Assembly: GCF_900143075.1 (NCBI RefSeq)
Contig: NZ_FRCY01000018.1
Span: forward strand, 61,203 to 125,202
Reading direction: 5' to 3'
Origin: Cyclobacterium lianum
GTDB lineage: Bacteria; Bacteroidota; Bacteroidia; Cytophagales; Cyclobacteriaceae
DNA: 64,000 nt
In this document: piece after piece, positions 35,301-44,469 of the stretch
Position numbering within the stretch: position 1 is the stretch's first letter
How the letters are laid out: each line of letters opens with the position of its first letter
Translations under genes and position numbers: made by a program
Notes under the pieces: model-generated
Told to the model about the DNA's origin: nothing
Seen by the model: the letters and a program-made list of their open reading frames with translations, nothing else
Database searches by the model: none

Positions 35301-36332
35301 TTATATTTCAATCTCAGCGGCCTCCCGTCTTGCCTTATCCAAAACGGCCTGCAGGGAGACGGCCTGTCCATTTATTTTTTTACTTTCATCTGCTGCCTGC
35401 ATAAAGGCAAAGATTTCGATGGTTTCTGCCTCCGATACCGGAGCTTTACCGGAGTCAAAAAATTTGGCAATCTCCACCAAAAGGGGCCGGTAGCCTCCAT
35501 AAGAACCCATATCCATAATGCCTTCTTCCCCAAAGGCCCTTCCGCCATAACCACTTTTACCGGAACGGATGCCTCTAAAGGTGCCAATTCTTCCACCTTC
35601 CCAGGTGCCCACGACTACATCTGCTCCTGGCGTAAAAGTACGCTGCACTATCTCGCAGCCAGTTCCCATTAGCGTATACAACGTTTCCACACCATGTATC
35701 CCGTACCAAAACAAATCGGGATGAGTTGGTTCTAATTTTGCCGGACTAAATGCCTCTGCTCCCAGTACCTTTCCAATCTCGCCATTCCGAACAGCGACGG
35801 CATTCTCCATGTACCGGAGAGAGCTGCTCGAAAATACGGGTACATTGTATTTTTTTGCTGCCTCAAAAATGGCAATGGCATCTACCAGCGAGGCCGAAAT
35901 CGGCTTGTCTATAAAAACAGTTTTTCCGGATTTGAATACCTCCAGGGCCTGCTCCAGGTGAAGCCTTCCATCATTAGTCTCCAGAAGTACCACATCCACC
36001 TTGTCCAAAAGGGCTGCGATGGAATCAACAATTTCTACTCCCAGGGGCTGAATCTCTTCTGTGTAACCGGGAATTCGGTCAACAGAGGAAGCGATGTCCC
36101 TGCTGCCATGGGGATAGGCAGCTACTACCTTGTAACCGCCCAAATCTGCTGCTGCATCCGAAGCATTAAACGCTTTGGTGAAGGCCAGACTGTGGGAGGT
36201 ATCCAGACCGATAATGCCTACCCGCTTTCCTGCTTTGGGCCGGGAACCGGCAAAACTTATTGCTTGTGGAGCAAGGCTCAGGCCCACACCGGCCAGTACT
36301 GCTTTTCCCATAAATTTTCTTCTGTTATCCAT
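35301..36332 (-). CDS. Exported Gfo/Idh/MocA-family oxidoreductase
   Basis: The 343-residue product begins MDNRRKFMGKAVLAGVGLSL, a Tat-type leader. RVGIIGLDTSHSLAFTKAF begins the nucleotide-binding domain. VFIDKPISASL is the catalytic-Lys motif, with Asp replacing the common Glu of EKP. YGIHGVETLYTLMG and DMGSYGGYRPLLVEIAKFF fall in the C-terminal domain. It is the first gene of a minus-strand group with the second Gfo/Idh gene and the symporter. The different domain details suggest the two Gfo/Idh enzymes do different steps. Confidence 0.88.
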   Translation of the reverse strand: MDNRRKFMGKAVLAGVGLSLAPQAISFAGSRPKAGKRVGIIGLDTSHSLAFTKAFNASDAAADLGGYKVVAAYPHGSRDIASSVDRIPGYTEEIQPLGVEIVDSIAALLDKVDVVLLETNDGRLHLEQALEVFKSGKTVFIDKPISASLVDAIAIFEAAKKYNVPVFSSSSLRYMENAVAVRNGEIGKVLGAEAFSPAKLEPTHPDLFWYGIHGVETLYTLMGTGCEIVQRTFTPGADVVVGTWEGGRIGTFRGIRSGKSGYGGRAFGEEGIMDMGSYGGYRPLLVEIAKFFDSGKAPVSEAETIEIFAFMQAADESKKINGQAVSLQAVLDKARREAAEIEI

Positions 36333-36789
36333 AGATTATACCGGATTACTACATGCTAAATGAATACTGGTTGAATGGTGAAATATTTCGAATTATTCTC
36401 ATTTCACTCACTAATTTAGTAAAAAAATCAAAGAAGGAGCGATAAATATTACATGAAACGTCGATAATACTGTATCAATGAAAGATGAAGATATCTTGCA
36501 ATTTCAATACCGGTAGCGTAACCGGCTTATTATGATTGCTTTACAAAAAACATTGACTTTTAGGGCTATTTCCCTTTAAATGGTAAGTTAAAAAGCCTTC
36601 CCTGCCCAATTCTCCATTTTACTTTCCGGAAAGGTAAACAATTAGTTCGTTGATGAATGGAGTGGTGCAGCAGCCCTGTCTGCAATTGGCTGATGGTTGA
36701 GAGAACCAACTGCAAATGCCCTAAAAAAATGCTATGCCATATGATCCGGCTCGCCAGCAGATACCAAGCTCAATATATCGGAACCCGAT
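36333..36789. other. 457-bp intergenic region, no gene seen
   Basis: AT-rich spacer between the hybrid kinase end and the Gfo/Idh start. I see no frame with family resemblance, no strong hairpin with a T-tract and no repeat shared with the rest of the window. It presumably holds the Gfo/Idh promoter near 36333-36430. Confidence 0.5.
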
Positions 36790-39075
36790 TCAGGAAAATC
36801 GGACGCTTTCTCTTACTTTTATCGCAGCAAATTCCAGGACTTCCATTAGTTTATCCATTGCAATCGGCTTGGAGATATAGCCATCCATTCCTGCTTCAAA
36901 ACAGCGCTGCCTATCCTCAGGAAGGGCTCCTGCGGTCATGGCAATAATTAAGGGACAATCCGCTTTCATTTCGCCTTTGATCTGAATGGCTGCCTCCAAC
37001 CCGTCCATTTCCGGCATCTGAACATCCATCAACACCAAATCATAGTTGTTTTTTGATACCATTTCCAATGTTTGTATGCCGTTGCCGGCAATTTCAGGCT
37101 GATACCCCAGACGCTGTAATATCATCGTGATGAGCTTTTGGTTTATGGGTGTATCCTCGGCTACCAATAGGCGCAAGGGGTTCTTTTTGGAAAACTCACC
37201 ATTCAGCTTATTATTGACCTTTTGCATCGGTATGGCGTCCTTTGATTTTCCATTCAGCCCGACCAGCATGGCCTGCAATAGCTGGTGGTATTTAACAGGC
37301 TTGTTCAACACGGCTGAAAATAATCCTGAGTGTTTCATTTTGGATTGGTCACCTACCGAACTCAATAATATAATGGGCATATCCGGATATGCGGTCCTAA
37401 CGGACCGCGCCAACTGCAGACCATTTTTTTCTGGCATATCCATGTCTGTGATCAGGATTTGAATTTCATTTTCTGCATCCAAAACCTCCAGGGCAGTATC
37501 GGCTGAAGCAGCAGCATATATTTTCATGTTCAGGTTCTCGAGTTGCAGCTTGAGAATTTTCAGGTTCGTATTATTATCGTCCACTACGAGTACCTTTCTT
37601 CCGATTAGCTTACTCTGGTCGATTTTCACACAGGCTATAGCATTGTCTTTTTCTGATGCTTTCACAGGCAGTGAAAAATAGAATGTACTACCCATCCCTG
37701 CTTCGCTTTCAAGACCTATTTCACCGCCCATTTGATGTACAAGATGGCGACAAATCGCCAAACCAAGGCCTGAGCCTCCATATTGCCTTGTAGTAGAGGA
37801 ATCAACTTGCGAAAAGGATTTGAATAACCTGGAGAGCTTATCGGCCGGAATACCAATTCCGGTATCCTGAACCAGAAATTTAAGCATCCATGCATTGCCT
37901 GTCTGTACCATTAATTCCACTTTAACCAGTACTTCTCCTCTGGCGGTAAATTTTAGCGCATTGCTCACCAGGTTCATCAATATTTGCTTTAGTCTCATTC
38001 CGTCCGCCCAGAGCTGTGTTGGAACCCCCGAGGGCAAATGGTAAAGGAGGTCGATACCTTTTTTCGATGCCTGTCCAGAGAACAAATCCAATACCTCTTC
38101 TATAACAATACGCAAATCGAAATCATGTGGATCGATTGTAACTTCGCCGGACTCCAATCTGGAAAAATCGAGTATATCGTTGATCACATTCAATAGGGTT
38201 TCTCCGCTGCTGCAGATAATGTCGGCAAATTCCCGTTGCTCATCATCCAGGTTTGTTTCCTTCAGCAAACCGGCCATGCCCAGTACACCATTCATCGGGG
38301 TCCTGATTTCGTGACTCATCGTAGCCAGAAAGGTACTTTTGGCCTTGTTGGCCAATTCTGCATTTTCTCTTGCCTTTTTTTCAGCCTGCTTTTGAATTTC
38401 CAGGGCTTTGTTTGTCTTTTCCAATTCCCTGGCCTGGGCCAACAGGTTGGACCTTTGTTTCCTTAATAAACCGGACTGTTCAGACAGAACCTCAATGGAT
38501 TTAATTAAAGCATTTTTTATCCAAATAAGAGAAATGAAGGCCATTACCAATAAATAGGCCAGCACAGAAACAAAAACATAGTCTCCACCCTCATAGCCAT
38601 AAAAAATTTGATGGTATTGCTGGCTGTCGTAATGCAAATAGCCCCACACAACCGGGATAAAACTTAAGATAAAATAGAAAACAGTCCATCGGGGGGAAAG
38701 AATGATCAGGCTAAAAATCAAAATGTTAAAAAAGGAAGCGATATCTACTATCAGAATGATGCTATCCTGCATGATGAATAAGTTTACCAAAATAGGCACC
38801 AGTAATAGGCCAATTTTCACATGTGCCAATGGGATGAGCCACTCTTTGAAAATAAGGAAATAAAGGAATAGCAAATGCAGGAACAGGAAAGGAATGAATC
38901 TGAAAGAATCATCTTGAATTTCTCCAAAAGCCCAGACCAGTGCTACGCACTGAATAAAGCAAAAAACGGTAGACAAATAGGCCCATGACATGATGGTCAG
39001 CCTGGTTTTGAAAATCCTGTCGTCGGTCTCTTTTAGCCTTTTGTTAAACAAGGCATTTACTACTTTTCCCCACAT
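36790..39075 (-). CDS. Membrane hybrid sensor histidine kinase with two receiver domains
   Basis: The 761-residue product has an N-terminal region with about six hydrophobic helices (residues 28-185) and no recognised periplasmic sensor. A coiled-coil linker (195-245) follows. HisKA has [19 protein letters not shown] with phospho-His255. HATPase_c has [17 protein letters not shown] and GGSGLGLAI. Receiver 1 (about 494-605) carries [10 protein letters not shown] and [11 protein letters not shown] (Asp544). Receiver 2 (about 634-750) carries [11 protein letters not shown] and [11 protein letters not shown] (Asp684). There is no Hpt domain and no output domain. It is encoded alone, so partner and signal are unknown. 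It belongs to the BarA/LuxQ-like hybrid architecture. Confidence 0.92.
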   Translation of the reverse strand: MWGKVVNALFNKRLKETDDRIFKTRLTIMSWAYLSTVFCFIQCVALVWAFGEIQDDSFRFIPFLFLHLLFLYFLIFKEWLIPLAHVKIGLLLVPILVNLFIMQDSIILIVDIASFFNILIFSLIILSPRWTVFYFILSFIPVVWGYLHYDSQQYHQIFYGYEGGDYVFVSVLAYLLVMAFISLIWIKNALIKSIEVLSEQSGLLRKQRSNLLAQARELEKTNKALEIQKQAEKKARENAELANKAKSTFLATMSHEIRTPMNGVLGMAGLLKETNLDDEQREFADIICSSGETLLNVINDILDFSRLESGEVTIDPHDFDLRIVIEEVLDLFSGQASKKGIDLLYHLPSGVPTQLWADGMRLKQILMNLVSNALKFTARGEVLVKVELMVQTGNAWMLKFLVQDTGIGIPADKLSRLFKSFSQVDSSTTRQYGGSGLGLAICRHLVHQMGGEIGLESEAGMGSTFYFSLPVKASEKDNAIACVKIDQSKLIGRKVLVVDDNNTNLKILKLQLENLNMKIYAAASADTALEVLDAENEIQILITDMDMPEKNGLQLARSVRTAYPDMPIILLSSVGDQSKMKHSGLFSAVLNKPVKYHQLLQAMLVGLNGKSKDAIPMQKVNNKLNGEFSKKNPLRLLVAEDTPINQKLITMILQRLGYQPEIAGNGIQTLEMVSKNNYDLVLMDVQMPEMDGLEAAIQIKGEMKADCPLIIAMTAGALPEDRQRCFEAGMDGYISKPIAMDKLMEVLEFAAIKVRESVRFS

Positions 39076-39518
39076 CTCTTTCCGCTATTAAAAAATCAAA
39101 TTAAACCTTATGGTATTTTTAATCCTTTGAAATTCAGTTTCTTGTCTATAAAAGATAAAAGCATCTTCTACTTGTAAATATTGTAATTTTTACTAAATTT
39201 TTATCTATTATTCCAGATTTTTTAACTAAAATTATTTTGTGAATTTTACGGCATTACATTCAAAAAATCATGACTTTCCCTCCGGTACTTTGTCTGATTC
39301 AATATCAAAAAATGCCAATATTTAGGGTATTAAAACACCATCCTTGTGCCTGGATGCGGCAGTTCAAAAAGCCTGCCTCTGCATGTACGACCGCCTGAAT
39401 TTATTTCTGAAATCGGAGCAAAAAAAGCTGTCCGAAAAAGGGTAGCCTTATCTATAGGGCTATTTTTCCGGAAAATTCGGAAAAGTTGGAATCTCTAATA
39501 TTTCTTAGCACTGATAAA

Positions 39519-39740
39519 TTAAAAGCGTGATTTTCGCACAAAAGTACCGCGATGTAAGCCGGTTTTGGGGTTGCGAAAACAGTTTTTAGCTGGAAAGAGC
39601 GCTGCTGCCATTAGCTTCCTAAGGTTATGCCCTAGTGCCATCAGCGTAAATTCTATTGCTAGCTTTTCTAATCCATTAAATGTGAATCGGTTAACCTTAT
39701 TGTCGCTTTATTGTACAACTCCAAAATACCATTTTTGGAG
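39519..39740 (-). pseudogene. IS1182-family transposase, C-terminal fragment with internal stop
   Basis: The minus frame reads LQKWYFGVVQ, a TAA, then SDNKVNRFTFNGLEKLAIEF, TLMALGHNLRKLMAAALF and about 25 more residues before TAA. The pattern RFTxxGLEKxxxEFxLMALxHNLRKL is the conserved end of IS1182-type DDE transposases. Catalytic residues lie upstream and are absent. Confidence 0.75.
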
Positions 39741-39757
39741 AAAAACAACTAAAATAA

Positions 39758-39790
39758 AGGCTGCCCGACTTTTCGGACAGCCTCTTTTTT
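39758..39790. terminator. Hairpin formed by IS end, probable terminator of the Hc1 gene
   Basis: AGGCTGCCCGA and TCGGACAGCCT pair (one mismatch) around CTTT. The plus side is followed by CTTTTTT, and on the minus strand the hairpin is followed by TTTATTTT. It starts 5 bases after the hc1 stop (39795), so on the minus strand it would terminate that gene. It is also the right terminal repeat of the IS1182 remnant. Confidence 0.6.
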
Positions 39791-39794
39791 ACTG

Positions 39795-39968
39795 TTAACT
39801 ATTCTTGATGTCTTGAACTTCTTTTCGGATATCCTGTGCCAAATTTTTTAAATCCTGCATTCCTTTTCTTACTCTGGTACCAGCGGCCTGATTTTTCTTG
39901 TCGTAGAATTTTTCAAAATCAGCTTCCAGCGACATAATAAGATCTTTGATTTCACTAAATCTGTTCAT
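39795..39968 (-). CDS. Histone H1-like protein Hc1
   Basis: A 57-residue gene read from the ATG at 39968: MNRFSEIKDLIMSLEADFEK, then FYDKKNQAAGTRVRKGMQDL, KNLAQDIRKEVQDIKNS. This matches the short Bacteroidota Hc1-like proteins, with the conserved AGTRVRKGMQ(D/E)LK block. The product is small, helical and rich in Lys and Asp/Glu. It is thought to be DNA-associated by homology to chlamydial Hc1, but this is not shown for the short forms. The gene lies between the IS remnant and the serine-palmitoyltransferase-like gene, all on the minus strand. Confidence 0.88.
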   Translation of the reverse strand: MNRFSEIKDLIMSLEADFEKFYDKKNQAAGTRVRKGMQDLKNLAQDIRKEVQDIKNS

Positions 39969-40064
39969 AATTAAAAGTTAATTAAGGTTGATGATAAGAT
40001 TAATTTTTTATTCAATATAGGCAAAATGTTTATAAATCTACAGTTGTGCCCGCTTTTTCTCCAT

Positions 40065-41315
40065 TTATTCTCCAAATGAAGTCGCCAATTCGGTTGTTTT
40101 GTAGTATCCGCTGCTCAATTTTCCTTTTATCGCCTCAAATGCAGTAATTGTTTCCTGCACATCTTCCAGCGTATGTACCGCTGTCGGAATCAATCGGAGA
40201 ATGATCATGCCTTTCGGAATCACCGGATAGATCACCACCGAACAGAATATATTGTAATGTTCCCTTAGATCTTTGCTCAGGGTAGCTGCTTCACCAACAG
40301 TACCGTTCAATACTACTGGTGTAACCGGTGAATTGGTCTTGCCTATGCTAAATCCCTTTTCTTTCAACCCATTCTGAAGGGCATTAACTACCTTCCATAG
40401 GTTTTCTCTGAATTCCGGCCTGCTTCTCAGCATTTCCAATCGCTTCAGCCCACCTTCTACCATGATTAACGGCAGCGCTTTGGCAAATATTTGAGAGCGC
40501 ATGTTGTATTTCAGATAATGCACTATCCTGGCATCTCCCGCAATAAATGCGCCAATACTTGCCATGGACTTGGCAAAAGTAGAGAAATAAAGGTCTACCT
40601 GATCCTGTACGCCCTGCGCTTCCCCACTACCTGCTCCGGTCGCTCCCATGGTTCCGAAGCCATGTGCATCGTCTACCAGAAGCCTGAATTGGAATTTTTC
40701 CTTGTAAGCAACGATTTCCTTCAGGTTTCCCATATCTCCGGTCATGCCGAAAACACCCTCTGTGATGACGAGAATACCGCCACCCGTTTCGCGGGTAAGC
40801 TTTTCCGCTCTTTTAAGCTGCTTCCCGAAGCTTTCCATATCATTGTGGGGAAAAACAAAACGTTTTCCCATATGCATTCTCAGCGCATCGATGATACAGG
40901 CATGACATTCCCCATCATATACGATCACGTCCTTCCTGTCGATCAGAGAATCTATCACACTCATGATGCCCTGATAGCCATAGTTGAGCAGGTAGGCCTT
41001 CTCCTTGCCTACAAACTCGGCCAGCTCATTTTCCAGCTTTTCATGAAGATCAGTATTCCCGGACATCATCCTGGCACCCATAGGATAGGCAGCCCCCCAT
41101 TTTCTGGCAGCTTCTTCATCTGCTTTTCTCACTTCCGGGTGATTTCCCAATCCCAGATAATTGTTCAGGCTCCAGGTGAGTACCTCTTTGCCCATAAATT
41201 TCATCCGAGGGGCAATTTCCCCCTCAAGCTTTGGAAACATAAAATATCCCTCCGACAATTCGGAATGCTTTCCCAAAGGACCAAGGTTCGTATTCAGTTT
41301 TTCAAATATATCCAA
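40065..41315 (-). CDS. Alpha-oxoamine synthase, probably serine palmitoyltransferase
   Basis: The 416-residue PLP enzyme of the AONS/KBL/SPT group has WSLNNYLGLGNHPEV, GARMMSGNTDLHEKLE, DGECHACIIDALRM, VITEGVFGMTGD, VDDAHGFGTMG (Asp215/His218) and the PLP Lys249 in STFAKSMASIG. A His pair and the ETLSK-free active site resemble the SPT branch that makes 3-ketosphinganine from serine and palmitoyl-CoA. Sphingolipids are common in Bacteroidota, which favours SPT over glycine C-acetyltransferase. A cysteate-using homologue for sulfonolipids is also possible. The neighbours give no further clue. Confidence 0.8.
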   Translation of the reverse strand: MDIFEKLNTNLGPLGKHSELSEGYFMFPKLEGEIAPRMKFMGKEVLTWSLNNYLGLGNHPEVRKADEEAARKWGAAYPMGARMMSGNTDLHEKLENELAEFVGKEKAYLLNYGYQGIMSVIDSLIDRKDVIVYDGECHACIIDALRMHMGKRFVFPHNDMESFGKQLKRAEKLTRETGGGILVITEGVFGMTGDMGNLKEIVAYKEKFQFRLLVDDAHGFGTMGATGAGSGEAQGVQDQVDLYFSTFAKSMASIGAFIAGDARIVHYLKYNMRSQIFAKALPLIMVEGGLKRLEMLRSRPEFRENLWKVVNALQNGLKEKGFSIGKTNSPVTPVVLNGTVGEAATLSKDLREHYNIFCSVVIYPVIPKGMIILRLIPTAVHTLEDVQETITAFEAIKGKLSSGYYKTTELATSFGE

Positions 41316-41709
41316 CTTGCAATAACTTTACTGTATGACTAATAGCTTTAGATCGATAATTCAAACCCTCAAAACTAATGCTTTTAACTCGTTCTCCCAA
41401 ATTTAACCGGACTTTTGGCAAAACCTTTCTTATGTGATCCATATTTGTTTATTTCGTACTGCTTCCTGTTTATGCTGCCTCCTGAAACAGAAAGACGCCT
41501 ACTCGCCTAAGCCGAAAAAACAGGTCCGCGCGGCAAAGAGGATCAGCGTACCTGTGCCCTAAGGTGAAAAGAAAAACCGGTTTTCTTACCTGGCGTAAAA
41601 GCACTTTAGCTTTGATAAAATCCGGATGCCTGCAGCACAGCCAGATACCTGTCCGGAATTCCAATCAGGAATACAATAAAAACGAAGACCAAGTAACGAA
41701 CCTACTGCG
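41316..41709. other. 394-bp divergent intergenic region, no gene supported
   Basis: It separates the SPT-like gene (minus) from maf (plus). A 64-codon minus frame at 41470-41664 has no recognisable content and an atypical composition. I see no repeat shared with the rest of the window. It presumably holds both promoters. Confidence 0.5.
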
Positions 41710-42297
41710 GTGAAAATTTACGGAAAAAACCTCATTCTGGGATCCAAATCCCCCAGAAGACAACAATTGCTAAAAGATTTGGGAATCCCCTTCTCCATAA
41801 AAACGCTGGATACGGATGAATCCTTTCCAGAAGACCTGGATAAATCGCTGGTAGCAGGATTTCTGGCGAAAAAAAAGGCCATGGCCCTGCAGGTCCTGCT
41901 CGATGAACATGACCTGCTGATTACAGCCGACACTACTGTAATCGTAAATGAATGCATTTTGAACAAACCCGCAGATGAGGAACAAGCCAGGGCAATGCTG
42001 GAGCAGATCCAGGGTAGAAGCCACAAAGTAGTAACGGCTGTCTGCATCACGGAGGGCAGCCATACCACCGTGTTTTCTGATACTACACAGGTCAGTTTTT
42101 CGGCCCTGGATAGCACAGAAATAAGCCATTACATACAATCTTCCCGACCGTTTGATAAAGCGGGGGCTTACGGTATCCAGGACTGGATAGGACTTATTGG
42201 TATAGAAAGCATCAATGGCTCCTATTATACAGTGATGGGATTGCCCATCCACCGGCTTTACGCCCACCTTAAATCTAATTTCAGCATCGAATACTGA
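41710..42297 (+). CDS. Maf-family nucleoside triphosphate pyrophosphatase
   Basis: The 195-residue product starts at a GTG (41710); an in-frame TAA at 41677 excludes anything further upstream, and no ATG lies between. The motifs LILGSKSPRRQQLLKDLGI, DESFPEDLD, LITADTTVIVNECI and NKPADEEQARAML are diagnostic of Maf/YhdE proteins. RSHKVVTAVCI and PFDKAGAYGIQDW also fit. Maf enzymes hydrolyse dTTP, UTP or modified nucleotides to monophosphates and pyrophosphate. The gene is single and convergent with the DUF4136 lipoprotein. Confidence 0.93.
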   Translation: MKIYGKNLILGSKSPRRQQLLKDLGIPFSIKTLDTDESFPEDLDKSLVAGFLAKKKAMALQVLLDEHDLLITADTTVIVNECILNKPADEEQARAMLEQIQGRSHKVVTAVCITEGSHTTVFSDTTQVSFSALDSTEISHYIQSSRPFDKAGAYGIQDWIGLIGIESINGSYYTVMGLPIHRLYAHLKSNFSIEY

Positions 42298-42317
42298 TCA
42301 GGCCGGGGGCCTTGTCA

Positions 42318-42878
42318 TCAGGAAGTCACCTTCTTAGAAAAGGTCTTCAGGATTTTTTCAACTGAAGTTTTAAGGTTTTTACTCTTCTGCTGAGGTTTAT
42401 TGATCTCGCCAACGGCACTGATACGCATCACTACTTTATCCTGTCGGGTGTCTATAAAATCCACCACCAACTCACCCATATCATAATTTTCCACCCGGAA
42501 ACCTCCCATATTGGATCCCCAGGGCATCATCCAGGGGCTATACCAGCCCAAACCATAATATGGGTTCATCATGGGTGCCGTATTGACCTCCTTTTGCCGG
42601 TCTGTCAGATTGGTATTGTACCGCACGATCAAATCTGGCCTTTCCATGTCCTGCTCAAAACCGAAACTTTTCATTCCCTCAGTGAGGCTATTTTGAAGAT
42701 TATCCTCCAGTACCGGTGATTCAAAGGCATCCTTGTCATAATATTGGTTGATCACAAAGAAAGTTTTGTAATCGGCTACCTCTGCTACCTCATTTTTTTC
42801 CAGAAAGACCCTCACAGGGCTGCAGGAGGCCATCCAGAACACTACCAACACAGCGAATATATTGCGTGAAAATTTCAT
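42318..42878 (-). CDS. DUF4136-family lipoprotein
   Basis: The 186-residue product has the leader MKFSRNIFAVLVVFWMASCS with a lipobox Cys19. YKTFFVINQYYDKDAF, LQNSLTEGMKSFGFEQD, PDLIVRYNTNL and MGELVVDFIDTRQDKVVMRI fit DUF4136, a Bacteroidota/Proteobacteria lipoprotein family of unknown function. A glycine/Trp/Met-rich linker (YYGLGWYSPWMMPWGS) is typical of the group. It lies between maf and pxpA on the opposite strand. Confidence 0.88.
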   Translation of the reverse strand: MKFSRNIFAVLVVFWMASCSPVRVFLEKNEVAEVADYKTFFVINQYYDKDAFESPVLEDNLQNSLTEGMKSFGFEQDMERPDLIVRYNTNLTDRQKEVNTAPMMNPYYGLGWYSPWMMPWGSNMGGFRVENYDMGELVVDFIDTRQDKVVMRISAVGEINKPQQKSKNLKTSVEKILKTFSKKVTS

Positions 42879-43018
42879 AAGTTCTCCTTAATTTTTACCT
42901 TCAAGACGTAATTGAAATTGCTAATGTTGTAAGATTTTTCACAAAAATTGTTAATGTAATTCAGCACAAACCGGCAGCTCAACAGGGTTTGCCGGCGCTC
43001 AAAAAAAGTTTCTGTTGT

Positions 43019-43753
43019 ATGAAAAGCAATCTGGATATCAACTGTGATCTTGGCGAGGGCATGCCAACTGATCGTCAAATCATGCCGTATCTGGGAAGCT
43101 GTAATATTGCCTGCGGAGCACATGCAGGGGATGACAATTGCATTGCAGAAACCGTCAAAATGGCAAAAAAATACCTGGTTAACATCGGAGCTCACCCCTC
43201 CTATCCGGATAGGGCCAATTTTGGCAGGGTTTCCTTGTATATGGAGTCCCAAAGCCTTAAAAAAAGCCTGAAAGAACAAATTGATAAGGTAAAAAACCAG
43301 GCGCAAAAAGAAGGTCTTCCCTTGCATCACATCAAGTTTCATGGTGCACTGTATCTCGACAGCCTCAAAGATCAGGAACTGGCAGATCTGCTTGCGGCAT
43401 TTGTCAAAGATTATTACCCTGATCAATTGCTCTACGCACCTTTTGGTTCCTGCATGGCCATAGCCGCCAGCCAACGCAATCTAAGATTGCGTTTCGAAGT
43501 ATTTGCGGACCGCCGGTATTCCACCGCAACAACATTACTGCCCAGAAAGCATCCCGGGGCCCTGCTTACAGATTTGACGGAAATAGCCGAACAGGTGTCG
43601 CTTATCCTGAATGAAGGAAAGGTCAAAGCCCATAGCGGAGAGCTATTGGCTATCTGTGCAGACACCATATGTATACACGGTGACCATCCCCAGGCTGTAA
43701 GCATTGCAAAAATGATCTCATCAAAACTCATCGCAAACACGAAACAGCCATGA
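43019..43753 (+). CDS. pxpA: 5-oxoprolinase subunit PxpA (LamB/YcsF family)
   Basis: I take the ATG at 43019 (244 aa); the frame extends 30 bases upstream from a TTG. The sequence begins MKSNLDINCDLGEGMPTDRQ, a PxpA hallmark, and continues with NIACGAHAGDDN, NIGAHPSYPDRANFGR, VKFHGAL-type IKFHGALYLDSL and EVFADRRYS. PxpA with PxpBC hydrolyses 5-oxoproline to glutamate using ATP, salvaging a damage metabolite. It overlaps pxpB by 4 bases (ATGA). The three genes occur in the order A, B, C with no transporter gene attached. Confidence 0.96.
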   Translation: MKSNLDINCDLGEGMPTDRQIMPYLGSCNIACGAHAGDDNCIAETVKMAKKYLVNIGAHPSYPDRANFGRVSLYMESQSLKKSLKEQIDKVKNQAQKEGLPLHHIKFHGALYLDSLKDQELADLLAAFVKDYYPDQLLYAPFGSCMAIAASQRNLRLRFEVFADRRYSTATTLLPRKHPGALLTDLTEIAEQVSLILNEGKVKAHSGELLAICADTICIHGDHPQAVSIAKMISSKLIANTKQP

Positions 43754-44469
43754 CGCACTACCCAGTCAGGTATTTTTCCCTCAGCCCTGAGATCGTAGAA
43801 GTCCACTGGCCGGATCGAATAGAGGAAGGCATTTTATTCGATATCCTAGCCTTTGAAAAAATGATAGTTGATCATTGGAGCGATAAAATCCGCTCGATTC
43901 ACCATGGGTACCATATTCTCGGAATAGAACTGAACGAAGCCTTGCCGGCCAAACACTGTGTCGAGTCGCTGCGGCAGTTGCGAAAGCGCCAGAATAGCTC
44001 TTACCTGGTAAAACCTATGGAGTGGAGATTACCAGTCTGCTATGATTTGGATCTGGTACCGGAGCTGGAGACATATTTGAAGAAAAAAGGACTAAGTCAC
44101 CCATCTTTTGTCAAAAAACATACCGCTCCAGCCTATCTGCTCTATTTTTATGGTTTCCTGCCGGGATTTATGTATCTGGGAGGTTTGGACAAAGACCTGC
44201 ACGTCCCCAGGAAATCCCGGCCTGACAGAAAAATTGAAAAAGGATCCGTAGCTATAGGTGGTGGGCAGACAGGTATCTATCCCATGGCAAGTCCCGGCGG
44301 ATGGTATCAGGTAGGCGCGAGTCCGGTAGAATTTTTTCAGGAGGGAAAACTGAAACTTCCATTCAGGCCCGGAGACCGGATTCGATTTGAGGCAATCGGT
44401 CAGGACGCGTATAGCCGGATCAGGGAAAAGCAATCGTTTGAATGGGAAAGCAAAGCATATGAAGGCTAA
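43750..44469 (+). CDS. pxpB: 5-oxoprolinase subunit PxpB (KipI family)
   Basis: The 239-residue product has the AHS1/KipI layout: an early DRIEEGILFDILAF segment, LELxxVCYD-type LPVCYDLDLVPELETYL, then FYGFLPGFMYLGGLDKDLHV, PRKSRP, VAIGGGQTGIYPMASPGGW and FRPGDRIRFEAI. It forms the ATP-dependent 5-oxoprolinase with PxpC. Coupled starts with pxpA (4-base overlap) and pxpC (11-base overlap) indicate one transcript. Confidence 0.95.
   Translation: MTHYPVRYFSLSPEIVEVHWPDRIEEGILFDILAFEKMIVDHWSDKIRSIHHGYHILGIELNEALPAKHCVESLRQLRKRQNSSYLVKPMEWRLPVCYDLDLVPELETYLKKKGLSHPSFVKKHTAPAYLLYFYGFLPGFMYLGGLDKDLHVPRKSRPDRKIEKGSVAIGGGQTGIYPMASPGGWYQVGASPVEFFQEGKLKLPFRPGDRIRFEAIGQDAYSRIREKQSFEWESKAYEG

Larger units (their letters stand above)
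39421..39790 (-). mobile_element. IS1182-type insertion sequence remnant (about 370 bp)
   Basis: The left end AAAAAAGCTGTCCGAAAAAG leads to GGGTAGCC, and the right end read inward on the minus strand is AAAAAAGAGGCTGTCCGAAA, AGTCGGGCAGCC. These form imperfect terminal inverted repeats of the IS1182 type (GGCTGTCC). Between them lies only the C-terminal tail of a transposase on the minus strand (39519-39740). The element is internally deleted by more than 1 kb and immobile. No clear target duplication is seen. Confidence 0.7.

Noticed and set aside
41470..41664. 64-codon minus-strand frame between the SPT-like gene and maf
   Set aside because: No signal, domain or family resemblance, many Arg and Cys codons unlike neighbours, and no coupling to either gene.
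42875..43474. 199-codon minus-strand frame opposite pxpA
   Set aside because: It is the antisense shadow of pxpA, whose plus-strand motifs are unambiguous.
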